Assembly: GCA_025360585.1 (NCBI GenBank)
Contig: JANYBW010000099.1
Coordinates: 23,967-87,966, forward strand
Reading direction: 5' to 3'
Length of the DNA stretch: 64,000 nucleotides
DNA from: Actinomycetes bacterium
GTDB taxonomy: Bacteria > Actinomycetota > Acidimicrobiia > IMCC26256 > PALSA-610
Shown: piece after piece, positions 9,262 to 17,766 of the stretch
How positions within the stretch are numbered: position 1 is the stretch's first letter
Layout of the letters: the number at the start of each line of letters is the position of its first letter
Position numbers and translations under genes: made by a program
The notes under the pieces: model-generated
What the model saw: only the letters and a program-made list of their open reading frames with translations
Told to the model about the DNA's origin: nothing
Database searches by the model: none

Positions 9262-10527
9262 CTACGGAAGCACGACCACGGTGGTGCCCATCGGTGCCCA
9301 GTCCCAAAGGGTTTTGACGTCGGTTTGATTCATCCGTACGCAACCGTGTGATAGCGGTGTGCCGAGCTGCGCGTCGGATTCGATAGGCGTACCGTCGGGC
9401 CGCAACGGAATTCCGTGGAAGCCGACCCAGCCTCCACGCACAGTTTGGTAGAAGCGTTGCATGTAATTGAGCCGTAGAGAACCGACGTAGGTATAGACCG
9501 AACGCGACAAGATGTGGAACGTCCCGACCGGCGGGAGCCCGAATTTCCCTGAGACTTTCCAGAAGTGCGACACCGAGTTGTTGGCCTCGACAGTCCAGAC
9601 TCGTTGGGCGCTGATCGAATAAATAATGCGCCGCCCCAAGCCCGAATTAGCGGGCGCAGGTGGCCCTGGCGGAACTGTTGCGATCCAATAGCCGTTGCCA
9701 TCAGAGCGCGGTGCCAGGCCTACTGCTATCGACAGCGAGACACGCGAACCGCCGTGATTGCTAGCGCCATGCGTCGCGACGACGCGACCATCTCGCGCCA
9801 CAACCCAATAGCCGGCGTGGGGCGAACGAACGATCGCGACCGCCGCTGCGCCGCGCGTTGGATTGCCAAGCCTCGGCGCATTGCCAAAGGAAAAGACTGC
9901 TCCGTCGCTTACGAGGAGTTCGTAGCCGTGACCGCTTGCAGTTGGCGCGATGTCGACGACACTGCCGTTTTTCCAAAATGGAGCAGCGGAGCCGCGGAAC
10001 TTGGCGCGGCCGAAGGCGAAGACGCCGCCGTCGCTGGCAACGAGCCAGTAGCCGCGGCCGTGCGGTGCCGGAGCAATTGCAACGATGGGGGCGTTGAGCA
10101 CGATTGATCCGAGCGACCCGAAGTAGTGCGCATCGCCGAAACTGAATACCCCGCCGTCGCTGGCTACGAGCCAATAGCCGCGCCCGGTCGGGGTGGCTGC
10201 TATCGCGACGATCGGGCTCCGCAATGCTACGTGGGAGGCCGATCCGCGAAAACGCGCGTGGCCGACGCTGAACACTCCACCGTCGCTCGCGGCAAGCCAG
10301 TAGCCGTCGCCGGAAGGATCGGTGGCGATATCTACGATTGGTGCGTTGGGCGTGCGGTGATGCGATCGGAGCTTTGGCGCGGAGCCCCTCGCGGTTACGG
10401 AAGGAGTTGCGCCACCGGTTGCGAATGGCACCGGTGCATTTGCGTGGCTGGGTGCTGCGATGCCCGCGAACCCCATGACAAACGCACCGATTGCACATAC
10501 TGCCGCGAAACTGCGAGACCGCTTCAT
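9262..10527 (-). CDS. L,D-transpeptidase (YkuD) with N-terminal propeller-like repeats
   Basis: This is an exported cell-wall enzyme expected to form 3-3 peptidoglycan cross-links or attach proteins to the wall. A signal peptide (about residues 1-30, 'AAVCAIGAFVMGFAG') is followed by four to five repeats of about 42 residues with the core 'YWLVASDGGVFSFG', then the YkuD domain with the catalytic motif 'SHGCVRM'. Such repeats are common in secreted actinobacterial proteins and may bind wall polymers. Of two adjacent ATGs (10530 and 10527) the second has better spacing to an AGGGAG ribosome site. It lies 50 bp downstream of the rhodanese-MoeB gene on the same strand. Confidence 0.92.
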   Translation of the reverse strand: MKRSRSFAAVCAIGAFVMGFAGIAAPSHANAPVPFATGGATPSVTARGSAPKLRSHHRTPNAPIVDIATDPSGDGYWLAASDGGVFSVGHARFRGSASHVALRSPIVAIAATPTGRGYWLVASDGGVFSFGDAHYFGSLGSIVLNAPIVAIAPAPHGRGYWLVASDGGVFAFGRAKFRGSAAPFWKNGSVVDIAPTASGHGYELLVSDGAVFSFGNAPRLGNPTRGAAAVAIVRSPHAGYWVVARDGRVVATHGASNHGGSRVSLSIAVGLAPRSDGNGYWIATVPPGPPAPANSGLGRRIIYSISAQRVWTVEANNSVSHFWKVSGKFGLPPVGTFHILSRSVYTYVGSLRLNYMQRFYQTVRGGWVGFHGIPLRPDGTPIESDAQLGTPLSHGCVRMNQTDVKTLWDWAPMGTTVVVLP

Positions 10528-10577
10528 CATGCTCCCTGATCGGTGTGGACAACCTCGAACTGACGCAATCTGGATTT

Positions 10578-11759
10578 TCAGTGTGCGGTCGTGCTGCCGT
10601 CTTTGAGGGTGGCGTGCGGCATGCAGTATTGGTCGTATTCCGCGATCACAATTTCCGCGCCATCGGAACATGCGGGGCAGGTGGGGTCGCGGCGCACCTT
10701 AAACGTGCGGAAGCTTTGTTCCAGCGCGTCATACGCAAGCAGCCGCCCACGCAGTGGGTCGCCAAGGCCAAGGATGACCTTGATCGCCTCGAGCGCCTGG
10801 ATCGATCCGACGATGCCTGGCAGCACGCCAAGCACACCAGCTTCGGCACACGATGGAGCAAGTTCCGGCGGCGGTGGTTCCGGGAGCAAGCAGCGGTAGC
10901 ACGGTCCGTTGTATGGATCGAAGACCGTAACTTGACCTTCGAATCGAAAAATTGAGCCGTGAATAACCGGGATTCGTTTCAGCAACGAAGCGTCGTTGAG
11001 GAGGTAGCGAGTGGGGAAGTTGTCGGTGCCGTCGACGACAACGTCGTAGTCGCTCAAGATATCGAGGACATTGTCCGCACCGAAGCGCACATCGTGCGTG
11101 ACGACGTTCACGTCCGGGTTGAGCTGGGTCAAGGTTTTCTTCGCGCTGTCGACCTTGCGGTCGCCAATGCGTTCGGTGTTGTGCAGAATCTGGCGCTGCA
11201 AATTGGATGCGTCGACAACGTCCATGTCGACGATGCCGAGTGTGCCGATGCCCGCGGCCGCGAGGTACAACGCGGCTGGTGAGCCGAGACCGCCAGCGCC
11301 GAGCATCAAGACTCGAGCTTCCAATAACTTTTGTTGTCCGGCTTCGCCGACTTCAGGCAACAAGATGTGGCGCTGATACCGATTGCGTTGTTCTGCGGTG
11401 AGCACGGCTGGCGTGATCCAAGCGCGGCCTTCGTTTTTCCAACGGCCAAAACCGCCTGCCATTGAAGTCACGTTGGTGTAACCGAGGTCTTGCAAGGTCT
11501 TGGTTGCGAACGCGCTGCGGACACCGCCCGCGCAATACACGATGATTTCGGCGTCGCGATCGGTGAGTTTGTTTTCCACCTGGGCTTCGAGATGCCCACG
11601 AGGGATAAAGACCGACCCTGGGATCATTCCTTGTTCAAACTCGTCGAGCTCGCGAACGTCGAGCAAAGTAGGTGTATTGCCTTTTGCTTCGACGTCTGCC
11701 GGTTCGATCTCGTGAATCGCGGATTTGGTTTGGGCGAGAAGCTCGCGAAAACTTGCCAT
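10578..11759 (-). CDS. moeB: Rhodanese-MoeB/ThiF fusion (adenylyltransferase/sulfurtransferase)
   Basis: This E1-like enzyme adenylates the C-terminal glycine of a ubiquitin-like sulfur carrier (MoaD or ThiS type) and can pass on sulfur. Residues 1-105 are a rhodanese domain with the active-site loop 'VYCAGGVRS'. Residues 115-375 are the MoeB domain with nucleotide loop 'LGAGGLGSPAALYLAAAG', 'DNFPTRYLLND', and zinc cysteines in 'CYRCLLP' and 'CPACSDG'. The rhodanese comes first, the reverse of mycobacterial MoeZ, where it is C-terminal. Both active-site cysteines appear present. The exact carrier cannot be told, because no moaD or thiS is nearby. Confidence 0.9.
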   Translation of the reverse strand: MASFRELLAQTKSAIHEIEPADVEAKGNTPTLLDVRELDEFEQGMIPGSVFIPRGHLEAQVENKLTDRDAEIIVYCAGGVRSAFATKTLQDLGYTNVTSMAGGFGRWKNEGRAWITPAVLTAEQRNRYQRHILLPEVGEAGQQKLLEARVLMLGAGGLGSPAALYLAAAGIGTLGIVDMDVVDASNLQRQILHNTERIGDRKVDSAKKTLTQLNPDVNVVTHDVRFGADNVLDILSDYDVVVDGTDNFPTRYLLNDASLLKRIPVIHGSIFRFEGQVTVFDPYNGPCYRCLLPEPPPPELAPSCAEAGVLGVLPGIVGSIQALEAIKVILGLGDPLRGRLLAYDALEQSFRTFKVRRDPTCPACSDGAEIVIAEYDQYCMPHATLKDGSTTAH

Positions 11760-11980
11760 GCCGAAATCCTACCTGAAAGGTCGGGAATTAACACGATGCG
11801 CAAAATCAGCGCCGAAACTCGTCGCTACCTCGTTCGGTTGCGACCAGAGGGGCTCGAGTGGCAAGATTGGAAACCTGTGATGAATGGTTCCCACGTTTCT
11901 AACTCGAGGCCGGGCGTGCTTTCGTCGGCCTTCGCAACGCCCGCGAATCACGTGTGCTCGCGAACATCGCGTGTAGGCAA

Positions 11981-13324
11981 ATGAACTCGTTCACGCTGCG
12001 TACGTTCGGCCATGCCACGATGGTCGTCTCCCAAGACGACGAGCCTCTCGTCGCGACCGACCCATGGCTTCTCGGGTCCTGCTACTGGCGCAGCTGGTGG
12101 CTTGACCAAGAGCCGACTGCCGAAGAACTGGACCTCGTCGCGAACGCGCGCGCTGTGTACCTCACGCACAGTCACCCGGATCACATGCATTTCCCCACGC
12201 TGCGTGCGCTCGGCGTTACTCGGACGTACCACCCAAAATTTCCTTCATACGGAGTGCCAAACTACATCCGCTCAATCGATCAGACCGCGGTGTCTTTGGA
12301 TCCGTGCCGCTGGTATCACTTGAGCGATGAAGTACGCATGATGAGCGTGCCGGTGTTTGCCGACGACTCAATGCTGATCGTCGAGACGCCGAACGCGACC
12401 GTCGTCGACATCAACGACAGCCCGGCGCCGGCATCGCTGCTGCGTCTGCTGCGACGCAGGTTTCTTGCCGACGACCGACCAATCATCGCGTTAAAAAGTC
12501 ATTCGCCCGCATCGTCTGGCGCGTCGATGTACCGCAACGGCATCCGTCAGCCGCTGCACGCCGCCGCGGACTACGCGCGGATCATGGGCGAAAAGGCCGC
12601 GGCACTCGGCGCGACCCACGTCGCGTCGTTTGCGTCGCAAGCGTTCGCCGGACGCGCTGATTCCGTTTGGTCGAACGAATTTAAGGTGTTTTGGACGGAT
12701 CTAGAACCGCACTGGGAACACCCCGAAATTAAGCTGGTCCCACCACACGTCAAGATGGACCTGACGACACTCAAATACGAGTGCCAGTATTTGAAACCCG
12801 ATTACTCCTTGAGTCAGGACCAAGCGAGCAAGGTGACGGAGCGTGCCGTTGCCGAGCGCGCGTTCGTAATGCCCGCTGATTTCCACGAACGCTTGGAGCG
12901 ATATCTCGCGAGCGTGCGTGGCCTCCGTTGGGCGTTGCCGCACGGCCTCGGCTTCAAGCTTGCGACGACCGAAACAAACGTGCTGTACGACACGCGGCGC
13001 AAGAGGGTGGTCGACGATGCGTCGCGAACGCCCGATGCCATAGTTACCGTCCCGGACATGGTGCTCTACGAAGCACTGCGCAACAACGTGCTGACCGATC
13101 TTGGCATTACGATGATTATCCGTACTGATTCGAACGTCGACATCAAACGGCCGTACTCGGTCTTCTCGCTGATGGGTCTGCGTGATGCCGGCCACTTCAC
13201 GAGCCTGAAAACTGCCGCGCAGTGCGGCTGGTTCTACGCCCGTTTCGTCGAGCCGCGACTGTTTGCGTTGTGGTGGGGCAAGCGAGCGTCCAGCTCGCAG
13301 GTCAGGCCGCTCCCGGGGGCATAA
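11981..13324 (+). CDS. MBL-fold metal-dependent hydrolase, UlaG/CMAH-like
   Basis: This is a 447-residue cytosolic protein. The N-terminus 'LRTFGHATMVV' and the motif 'LTHSHPDHMH' near residue 60 are the metallo-beta-lactamase metal site (HxHxDH), and 'VVDINDSP' supplies a further metal Asp. The length and the N-terminal 'GHAT' resemble UlaG-like and CMP-sialate hydroxylase-like branches, not beta-lactamases. The C-terminal 200 residues are not recognised. The start at ATG 11981 places the beta strand of the fold at the N-terminus; an upstream in-frame ATG at 11954 adds unconvincing residues. It ends 23 bp inside the acyltransferase gene on the other strand. Substrate unknown. Confidence 0.75.
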   Translation: MNSFTLRTFGHATMVVSQDDEPLVATDPWLLGSCYWRSWWLDQEPTAEELDLVANARAVYLTHSHPDHMHFPTLRALGVTRTYHPKFPSYGVPNYIRSIDQTAVSLDPCRWYHLSDEVRMMSVPVFADDSMLIVETPNATVVDINDSPAPASLLRLLRRRFLADDRPIIALKSHSPASSGASMYRNGIRQPLHAAADYARIMGEKAAALGATHVASFASQAFAGRADSVWSNEFKVFWTDLEPHWEHPEIKLVPPHVKMDLTTLKYECQYLKPDYSLSQDQASKVTERAVAERAFVMPADFHERLERYLASVRGLRWALPHGLGFKLATTETNVLYDTRRKRVVDDASRTPDAIVTVPDMVLYEALRNNVLTDLGITMIIRTDSNVDIKRPYSVFSLMGLRDAGHFTSLKTAAQCGWFYARFVEPRLFALWWGKRASSSQVRPLPGA

Positions 13325-14381
13325 CGCTCCCGGATCGTTTGCGCGACCAGTCGTTTAAGGCCTTGTAGAGGCGATAGTCGAAGAGGTACGCGAGCAGTAG
13401 TACCGCTGGGATTGCCCATACGAGATCAGCGTACGAGTTGAAGGCGTGCGTACTTTTCACCGCAATCAACACGAGGGGATAGTGCATCACGTAGATGCCG
13501 TAGGAGATTGGTGAAAGGGGTTCGAACCTCCCGACGGTCGCGTCATAGCCCGGGGAACGCATCTCGTTCCACACGAGTCCGACGACCAAGGCGACGACTG
13601 CGATCACTAACTGTTTCTCTTGCTGCAATGGGTAGACATCTGCCGAGATCAGATGCTTGAGCTGACGGATGCTCGGCAGCACGATCAGCGCCCATCCGAG
13701 GCCGACCGCGACGATTGAGCCGAATGCCGGGACTTGCCCCTTGATCGTGATGCGTCCGCTGGCCATGTATTCGCGCGCCATCTCGGCACCGGCCCACCAC
13801 ACAACGAAGAATGTCGCGTACAGCGAAAGCGGGTTCGGCTCGATCGCCATAGTGATGAGCCCGATAGCGGAGACGGCCCACGCGACGTAGCGCAACGCGC
13901 TCAGGTTCTTGCGTCCGAACGCGAACATCACAAGGAAGATGACGTAGAACCAGACTTCGAACGAAAGCGACCACAGTGGGGAGTTGCCCATATAAGCGTT
14001 CACGCCATGCACTCGCTTGGGGTCTTCAGTAACGAAAAACGCAACATTGCCGAGCAATTGCATGAATTGCGGTCCGACGATCTTGGCTCGCGAGATGCAA
14101 ACGCCAACCCAGCTGAGGAACAGGGCACAGAGATAGGGGGGGACGATGCGGAGTGCACGCTTGCGCACGAACTCGCCAGGGCGAAACGAGTCAGGCTTCG
14201 ATGCGGTCGCGAGATAGATCACGAAGCCGCTGAGCATGAAGAAGACCATCACGGCGAGTTGGCCGAAGACCATGAACCGTTTCAGCGGCCCGCTGACTTT
14301 TCCGAAGAAATGGTGGAAGAAGATGTAGCCCGCTGCGAGACCACGTAGTGCTTCGAGTCGTCGTAGTCGCGTACGGGCCAC
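13302..14381 (-). CDS. Acyltransferase 3 family (OafA/YrhL-type) membrane protein
   Basis: These integral membrane proteins acetylate or acylate cell-surface sugars, using a cytosolic acyl donor. The 359-residue protein has about ten helices and the N-terminal family signature 'RRLEALRGLAAGYIFFHH', with the conserved Arg and His, then 'MLSGFVIYLA' and 'RKRALRIVPPY' near residue 95. There is no C-terminal SGNH domain, so it is the short form. The TSP3-repeat surface protein gene lies upstream on the same strand, separated by a hairpin and by a four-copy 8-bp repeat that ends about 40 bp before this start. Confidence 0.9.
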   Translation of the reverse strand: MARTRLRRLEALRGLAAGYIFFHHFFGKVSGPLKRFMVFGQLAVMVFFMLSGFVIYLATASKPDSFRPGEFVRKRALRIVPPYLCALFLSWVGVCISRAKIVGPQFMQLLGNVAFFVTEDPKRVHGVNAYMGNSPLWSLSFEVWFYVIFLVMFAFGRKNLSALRYVAWAVSAIGLITMAIEPNPLSLYATFFVVWWAGAEMAREYMASGRITIKGQVPAFGSIVAVGLGWALIVLPSIRQLKHLISADVYPLQQEKQLVIAVVALVVGLVWNEMRSPGYDATVGRFEPLSPISYGIYVMHYPLVLIAVKSTHAFNSYADLVWAIPAVLLLAYLFDYRLYKALNDWSRKRSGSVMPPGAA

Positions 14382-14420
14382 TGTCTCCCTCTCGTCCGTC
14401 GGTGTTCGAGCTAGATGCGT

Positions 14421-14452
14421 TCAAGGTTTCAAGGTTTCAAGGTTTCAAGGTT
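14421..14452. repeat. Four perfect copies of the 8-bp unit TCAAGGTT
   Basis: The 32-bp tract is four exact head-to-tail copies. It lies 40-71 bp upstream of the acyltransferase start on the minus strand, in or near its promoter. The unit length is not a multiple of three and the tract is not coding. Copy-number slippage could change promoter spacing. Confidence 0.9.
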
Positions 14453-14580
14453 GCTCGAGCGCGACTGTCGTGTTCGTCGAGTGCGGCGCCGGAGTTGCTC
14501 GTGGTGGACTTCCTGCACGAATCTGCAACTCGTACAGGGTTGCGACATTATCTGAATCAAGTGAGGTTTGGCGCATGGTT

Positions 14581-14618
14581 CTGGCAACGTCTTGCGCGGA
14601 CGCACAAGACGTTGCCAG
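14581..14618 (-). terminator. Perfect 14-bp stem hairpin after the TSP3-repeat gene
   Basis: Bases 14581-14594 (CTGGCAACGTCTTG) pair perfectly with 14605-14618 around a 10-nt loop. It starts 7 bp past the stop of the TSP3-repeat gene. There is no U-run, as is common for actinobacterial terminators. Confidence 0.75.
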
Positions 14619-14624
14619 CGCGTT

Positions 14625-16748
14625 TTACGGGCCGCAGGTTACCGCCGCGTTGTTGGGATCCGATCCGCAGGCCACCTCGACGTTGTCGTTTTGGCCATCC
14701 GCGTCGGAGTCGGCGAGGGTCGGGCTGGTGTGGAATGTGTTGACTTCCACACCATCGGTAAGACTGTCGCCGTCGGTGTCCGAGGTGACCGGATCCGAGT
14801 GGTAGGTGTTGACCTCAACCCCGTCGGAGATCCCATCGTTGTCGCTATCTGCGACCCAAGGTCGGCTGCCGTAGATCGCTGCTTCCTGATAATCGGTGAG
14901 GCCGTCACTGTCGGTGTCGACGAGCAGTGGATTGCTGCCTTCGACATTCACCTCTTCACCATCGGTAAGTCCGTCGCCGTCGGTATCGGCCACGTGTGGG
15001 TTCGTGCCAAGTTCAAGTTCGACCGCGTCGGTCAATCCATCATGGTCGGAGTCGCCGTTGGTTGGGTCGGTGCCGGCCAAGATTTCTGCGCCATCGTTCG
15101 CACCGTCGCCGTCGGTGTCGGGGTTCGTAGGAATTGTGCCGTAAATCGACAACTCGTCGGAATCGCTGAGGCCATCACCGTCGGTATCACGCTTCTTTGG
15201 ATCAGTGTGGGTGATATTGACCTCTTCGCTATCGATGATTCCATCGCCGTCAGTATCGGCCTGCAACGGGTCGGTGTGGGTCACGAGGAGCTCAACGCCG
15301 TCGGTAAGACCATCGCGATCGGTATCGACAAAGAGCGGATCGGTGTGATGCGTGTTGACTTCCGCGCCGTCATCGATGCCGTCGCCGTCGGTGTCGGCCT
15401 TGGTTGGATTAGTGCCGTTCGCGGTTTCGACATTGTCGTTGATGCCGTCGCCGTCGGTGTCGGCACGGTTGGGGTCGGTGCCGCTTGCTACTTCTTGACC
15501 GTCGAGAATCGTGTCGCCGTCAGTGTCTGCGACATTGGGATCAGTGTGGGTCGCGAACAGTTCGGCTGAATCGCTGAGGTTGTCGGCATCGGAATCTGCG
15601 CTCGTGGCTCGGGTTCCGAAGACGAATAGTTCTTGATAATCCGTGAGGCCATCGCCGTCGGTGTCGGCGCGGTTGGGATCAGTCCCGAACGCCACCTCAA
15701 CGCCATCTCCCACGCTGTCGCCGTCGGTGTCGGAACTCAACGGGTTGGTGTGGTTGGTGTTGACTTCGCCGCCGTCGGTGAGACCATCGCGGTCGCTATC
15801 TGGGTTGAGTGGGTCGGTGCGGCTGGTGTTGACTTCCTCGCCGTCGGTCAAACCGTCGTTGTCGGTGTCGGGCTTGTTGGGGTCGGTGTGGCTGACCGTG
15901 AGTTCGTAAACGTTGGTGAGCCCGTCACCGTCGATGTCTGGATCAATGCCGACACAGGGAATAAAGGACCGGATTTGAACGGTCTTTTGAACGTTCATGT
16001 CGAGGAACGCGATGATTGGCGATCCTGAGCGCTTGCCCCAAGCGATGCCGATGCCGTCGATGCTTGTCCCGCCGCTGGCGCTCAGACGCGGTTCGTAGGG
16101 TGCGCCAATTGTTTGTGATCCCGAGCGGAATTGAATTGCTCTGCGCCCACTCATCACCGCAACGACATTGGTTTGAACCTGAATTCCGGGGCGGCTGGCA
16201 TTCGAGTCGACGTATCCAGTTCCGAGGGGCGGGACGTCGATCGATCCAATGGCCGTGGGCGATGGTGAGCACTGCGGCGCAAACGTCGAATCAGCAACGC
16301 TGCCGAATACGCCGGTGCCGTTCAGATTCGGTGAGATGATCCGGGCGCGACCTGGTGATGTTGTGTACATCACGAAGCGGCCCGCGACTCGCACGAACGT
16401 GGCGCCGTTGGTTGGAGCAACGACGGGGCCCGCGAGGAGCCGGTTCGATCGAGTCTCGATGAACTGCACGCCGGCGGAGGTCGAGTAGGCGCGGACCGAC
16501 CATTGGATGCCGGGGCGAGCAAGCCACGCATCACTGAGGCCTTGCGCGTGCGCTGGGTCGATATCGACCAAAAATGGGGTGGTGCCGAGTGGAGTTCCGG
16601 CGATGGGCGCCGCGGCTTTGTTGTGGCGAACTGCCGCTGCTCCACCAAAGCTGCTCAGCGCAAGCCCAGCCGTGAGCATCGCGACAGCACTGGTAGCACC
16701 GCGCGTACGGCTCGAAAGGTTTCGTCGGGTCACTTCGGATGCAGTCAT
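14625..16748 (-). CDS. Secreted calcium-binding protein with about 19 thrombospondin type-3-like repeats
   Basis: This 707-residue exported protein has an N-terminal hydrophobic segment ('[19 protein letters not shown]', about residues 20-40), a non-repetitive domain of about 230 residues, and then about 19 repeats of 22-24 residues of the type '[13 protein letters not shown]'. The repeats carry the regularly spaced Asp residues that bind calcium in TSP3 and OmpA-linked repeats and make a stiff rod. The start ATG 16748 follows a GAGG ribosome site; the next upstream ATG adds nine residues. The protein ends '[12 protein letters not shown]' with no sorting signal. It is probably a surface or extracellular adhesin or stalk. 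The repeats make this locus prone to recombination and misassembly. Confidence 0.85.
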   Translation of the reverse strand: MTASEVTRRNLSSRTRGATSAVAMLTAGLALSSFGGAAAVRHNKAAAPIAGTPLGTTPFLVDIDPAHAQGLSDAWLARPGIQWSVRAYSTSAGVQFIETRSNRLLAGPVVAPTNGATFVRVAGRFVMYTTSPGRARIISPNLNGTGVFGSVADSTFAPQCSPSPTAIGSIDVPPLGTGYVDSNASRPGIQVQTNVVAVMSGRRAIQFRSGSQTIGAPYEPRLSASGGTSIDGIGIAWGKRSGSPIIAFLDMNVQKTVQIRSFIPCVGIDPDIDGDGLTNVYELTVSHTDPNKPDTDNDGLTDGEEVNTSRTDPLNPDSDRDGLTDGGEVNTNHTNPLSSDTDGDSVGDGVEVAFGTDPNRADTDGDGLTDYQELFVFGTRATSADSDADNLSDSAELFATHTDPNVADTDGDTILDGQEVASGTDPNRADTDGDGINDNVETANGTNPTKADTDGDGIDDGAEVNTHHTDPLFVDTDRDGLTDGVELLVTHTDPLQADTDGDGIIDSEEVNITHTDPKKRDTDGDGLSDSDELSIYGTIPTNPDTDGDGANDGAEILAGTDPTNGDSDHDGLTDAVELELGTNPHVADTDGDGLTDGEEVNVEGSNPLLVDTDSDGLTDYQEAAIYGSRPWVADSDNDGISDGVEVNTYHSDPVTSDTDGDSLTDGVEVNTFHTSPTLADSDADGQNDNVEVACGSDPNNAAVTCGP

Positions 16749-16933
16749 CGTTAGCCTCGTCTTTCGCGAACACATGTGTGCGTGTGAAGCGCGAAAGCGA
16801 TTCGTTCACGCTGGTCATCGTCTGAATCGACCGCGGAACGTGACCTGGCATACCGCGTTCGGATGAAACAGCGGAGAGTGGCCGGTGCCTGTGAGCGTGC
16901 TTGTGAATGTGAGCTGGTTTGGGTTTGGGAGAG

Positions 16934-16968
16934 GGCCGGGCAAGCCGTGGGAGCCGACTTGCCCGGCC
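16934..16968 (-). terminator. GC-rich hairpin downstream of the conserved hypothetical gene
   Basis: GGCCGGGCAAG (16934-16944) pairs perfectly with CTTGCCCGGCC (16958-16968) around a 13-nt loop. It lies about 38 bp past the stop at 17006 and is probably that gene's terminator. Confidence 0.65.
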
Positions 16969-17005
16969 GTGGTCGCCGTGCCGGGAGGGAACGGTTGCGG
17001 AGCCG

Positions 17006-17644
17006 TTACGGCATGGCGACCGGAGCGCGCCGCGAGAGTCGCTCAGTGGGGGTGGGAATTCGCGGCGTATTCACGGGCGATGTTGTGCGTTGCGCCCACT
17101 CCACAATCTGGCGCGCGGCTGTCGGGGTCGCGCCCATGGTGAGCAAGACCCGCTCGATGCAATCCGGGCTCTCGCCTTCGAGGGTCAGGCGGATTGCTCC
17201 TCGTCGCGCTCGCTCCGCGAGCGCCTCGGGCAGCGGCGCGATCAATCGCGCCTCCGCCTGATCATGGTGCAACGAACGCAGGGTCGGGGGGAGGCGCTGG
17301 ATATGTTTGCGATTCACCGGCGCCAACTTTCGCCGCACGAGCAGTGCACCTTCACCGTTGGTCTGGGTCACGCCGAACGTTTCCAATCGCCGCAACGCCT
17401 TGCGCAATGGCCCACCCGCGGCGACCCTCGGCCCCAGGCCCAATGCGGTGGAGAGCACTTCAGTCGCGGCGATGTAACCATGGGGATTGCGATCGAACCC
17501 GTCCGCGAATCGTCGCATGAGTAAGAGCGATGTTGGGCCGAATGCGGGGAGCCAGAACGTTTCTGCATACCAGCTTCGGGGGTCGTGCCCAAGGGTATCG
17601 ACGGCCGGGTCGGCCCACGGGAGGATATGCAACGTCTCGGTCAT
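17006..17644 (-). CDS. Conserved actinobacterial protein of unknown function
   Basis: This 212-residue soluble protein begins 'MTETLHILPWADPAVDTLGHDPRS'. I recall similar unnamed proteins ('PWPDPVxDTLGHDPRS') from other Actinobacteria, so the gene is likely real. The Leu- and Arg-rich middle ('PLRKALRRLETFGV', then 'LLVRRKLAPVNRKHIQRLP') could fold as a winged helix, but no DNA-binding signature is certain. It is divergent from methylmalonyl-CoA mutase over a 122-bp AT-rich gap that holds an inverted repeat, so it may be a regulator of that gene or of itself; this is inference. Confidence 0.7.
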   Translation of the reverse strand: MTETLHILPWADPAVDTLGHDPRSWYAETFWLPAFGPTSLLLMRRFADGFDRNPHGYIAATEVLSTALGLGPRVAAGGPLRKALRRLETFGVTQTNGEGALLVRRKLAPVNRKHIQRLPPTLRSLHHDQAEARLIAPLPEALAERARRGAIRLTLEGESPDCIERVLLTMGATPTAARQIVEWAQRTTSPVNTPRIPTPTERLSRRAPVAMP

Positions 17645-17653
17645 GTCGCATAG

Positions 17654-17689
17654 TTATACATACATATCAAAACATGTCAAGATGTATAA
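17654..17689. promoter_or_regulatory. AT-rich inverted repeat in the divergent promoter before methylmalonyl-CoA mutase
   Basis: TTATACAT (17654-17661) is repeated inverted as ATGTATAA (17682-17689). Between them lies a 10-bp direct near-repeat, ACATATCAAA then ACATGTCAAG. The tract is far richer in A/T than its surroundings and starts about 10 bp from the hypothetical protein's ATG. This fits a shared operator or promoter region. Confidence 0.45.
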
Positions 17690-17766
17690 AAGTGTAAAAG
17701 GCTGGAATTTATGGCCTCGCCGACATCGCTTGGCGTCGCACTCAGCTGCGCCCGTAGCCTGAGCCC

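Noticed and set aside
14568..15569. Long plus-strand frame of 333 codons across the TSP3 repeats
   Set aside because: It is the antisense image of the Asp-rich repeats (Val/Gly pattern) and has no motif; the minus frame gives a clear calcium-binding protein.
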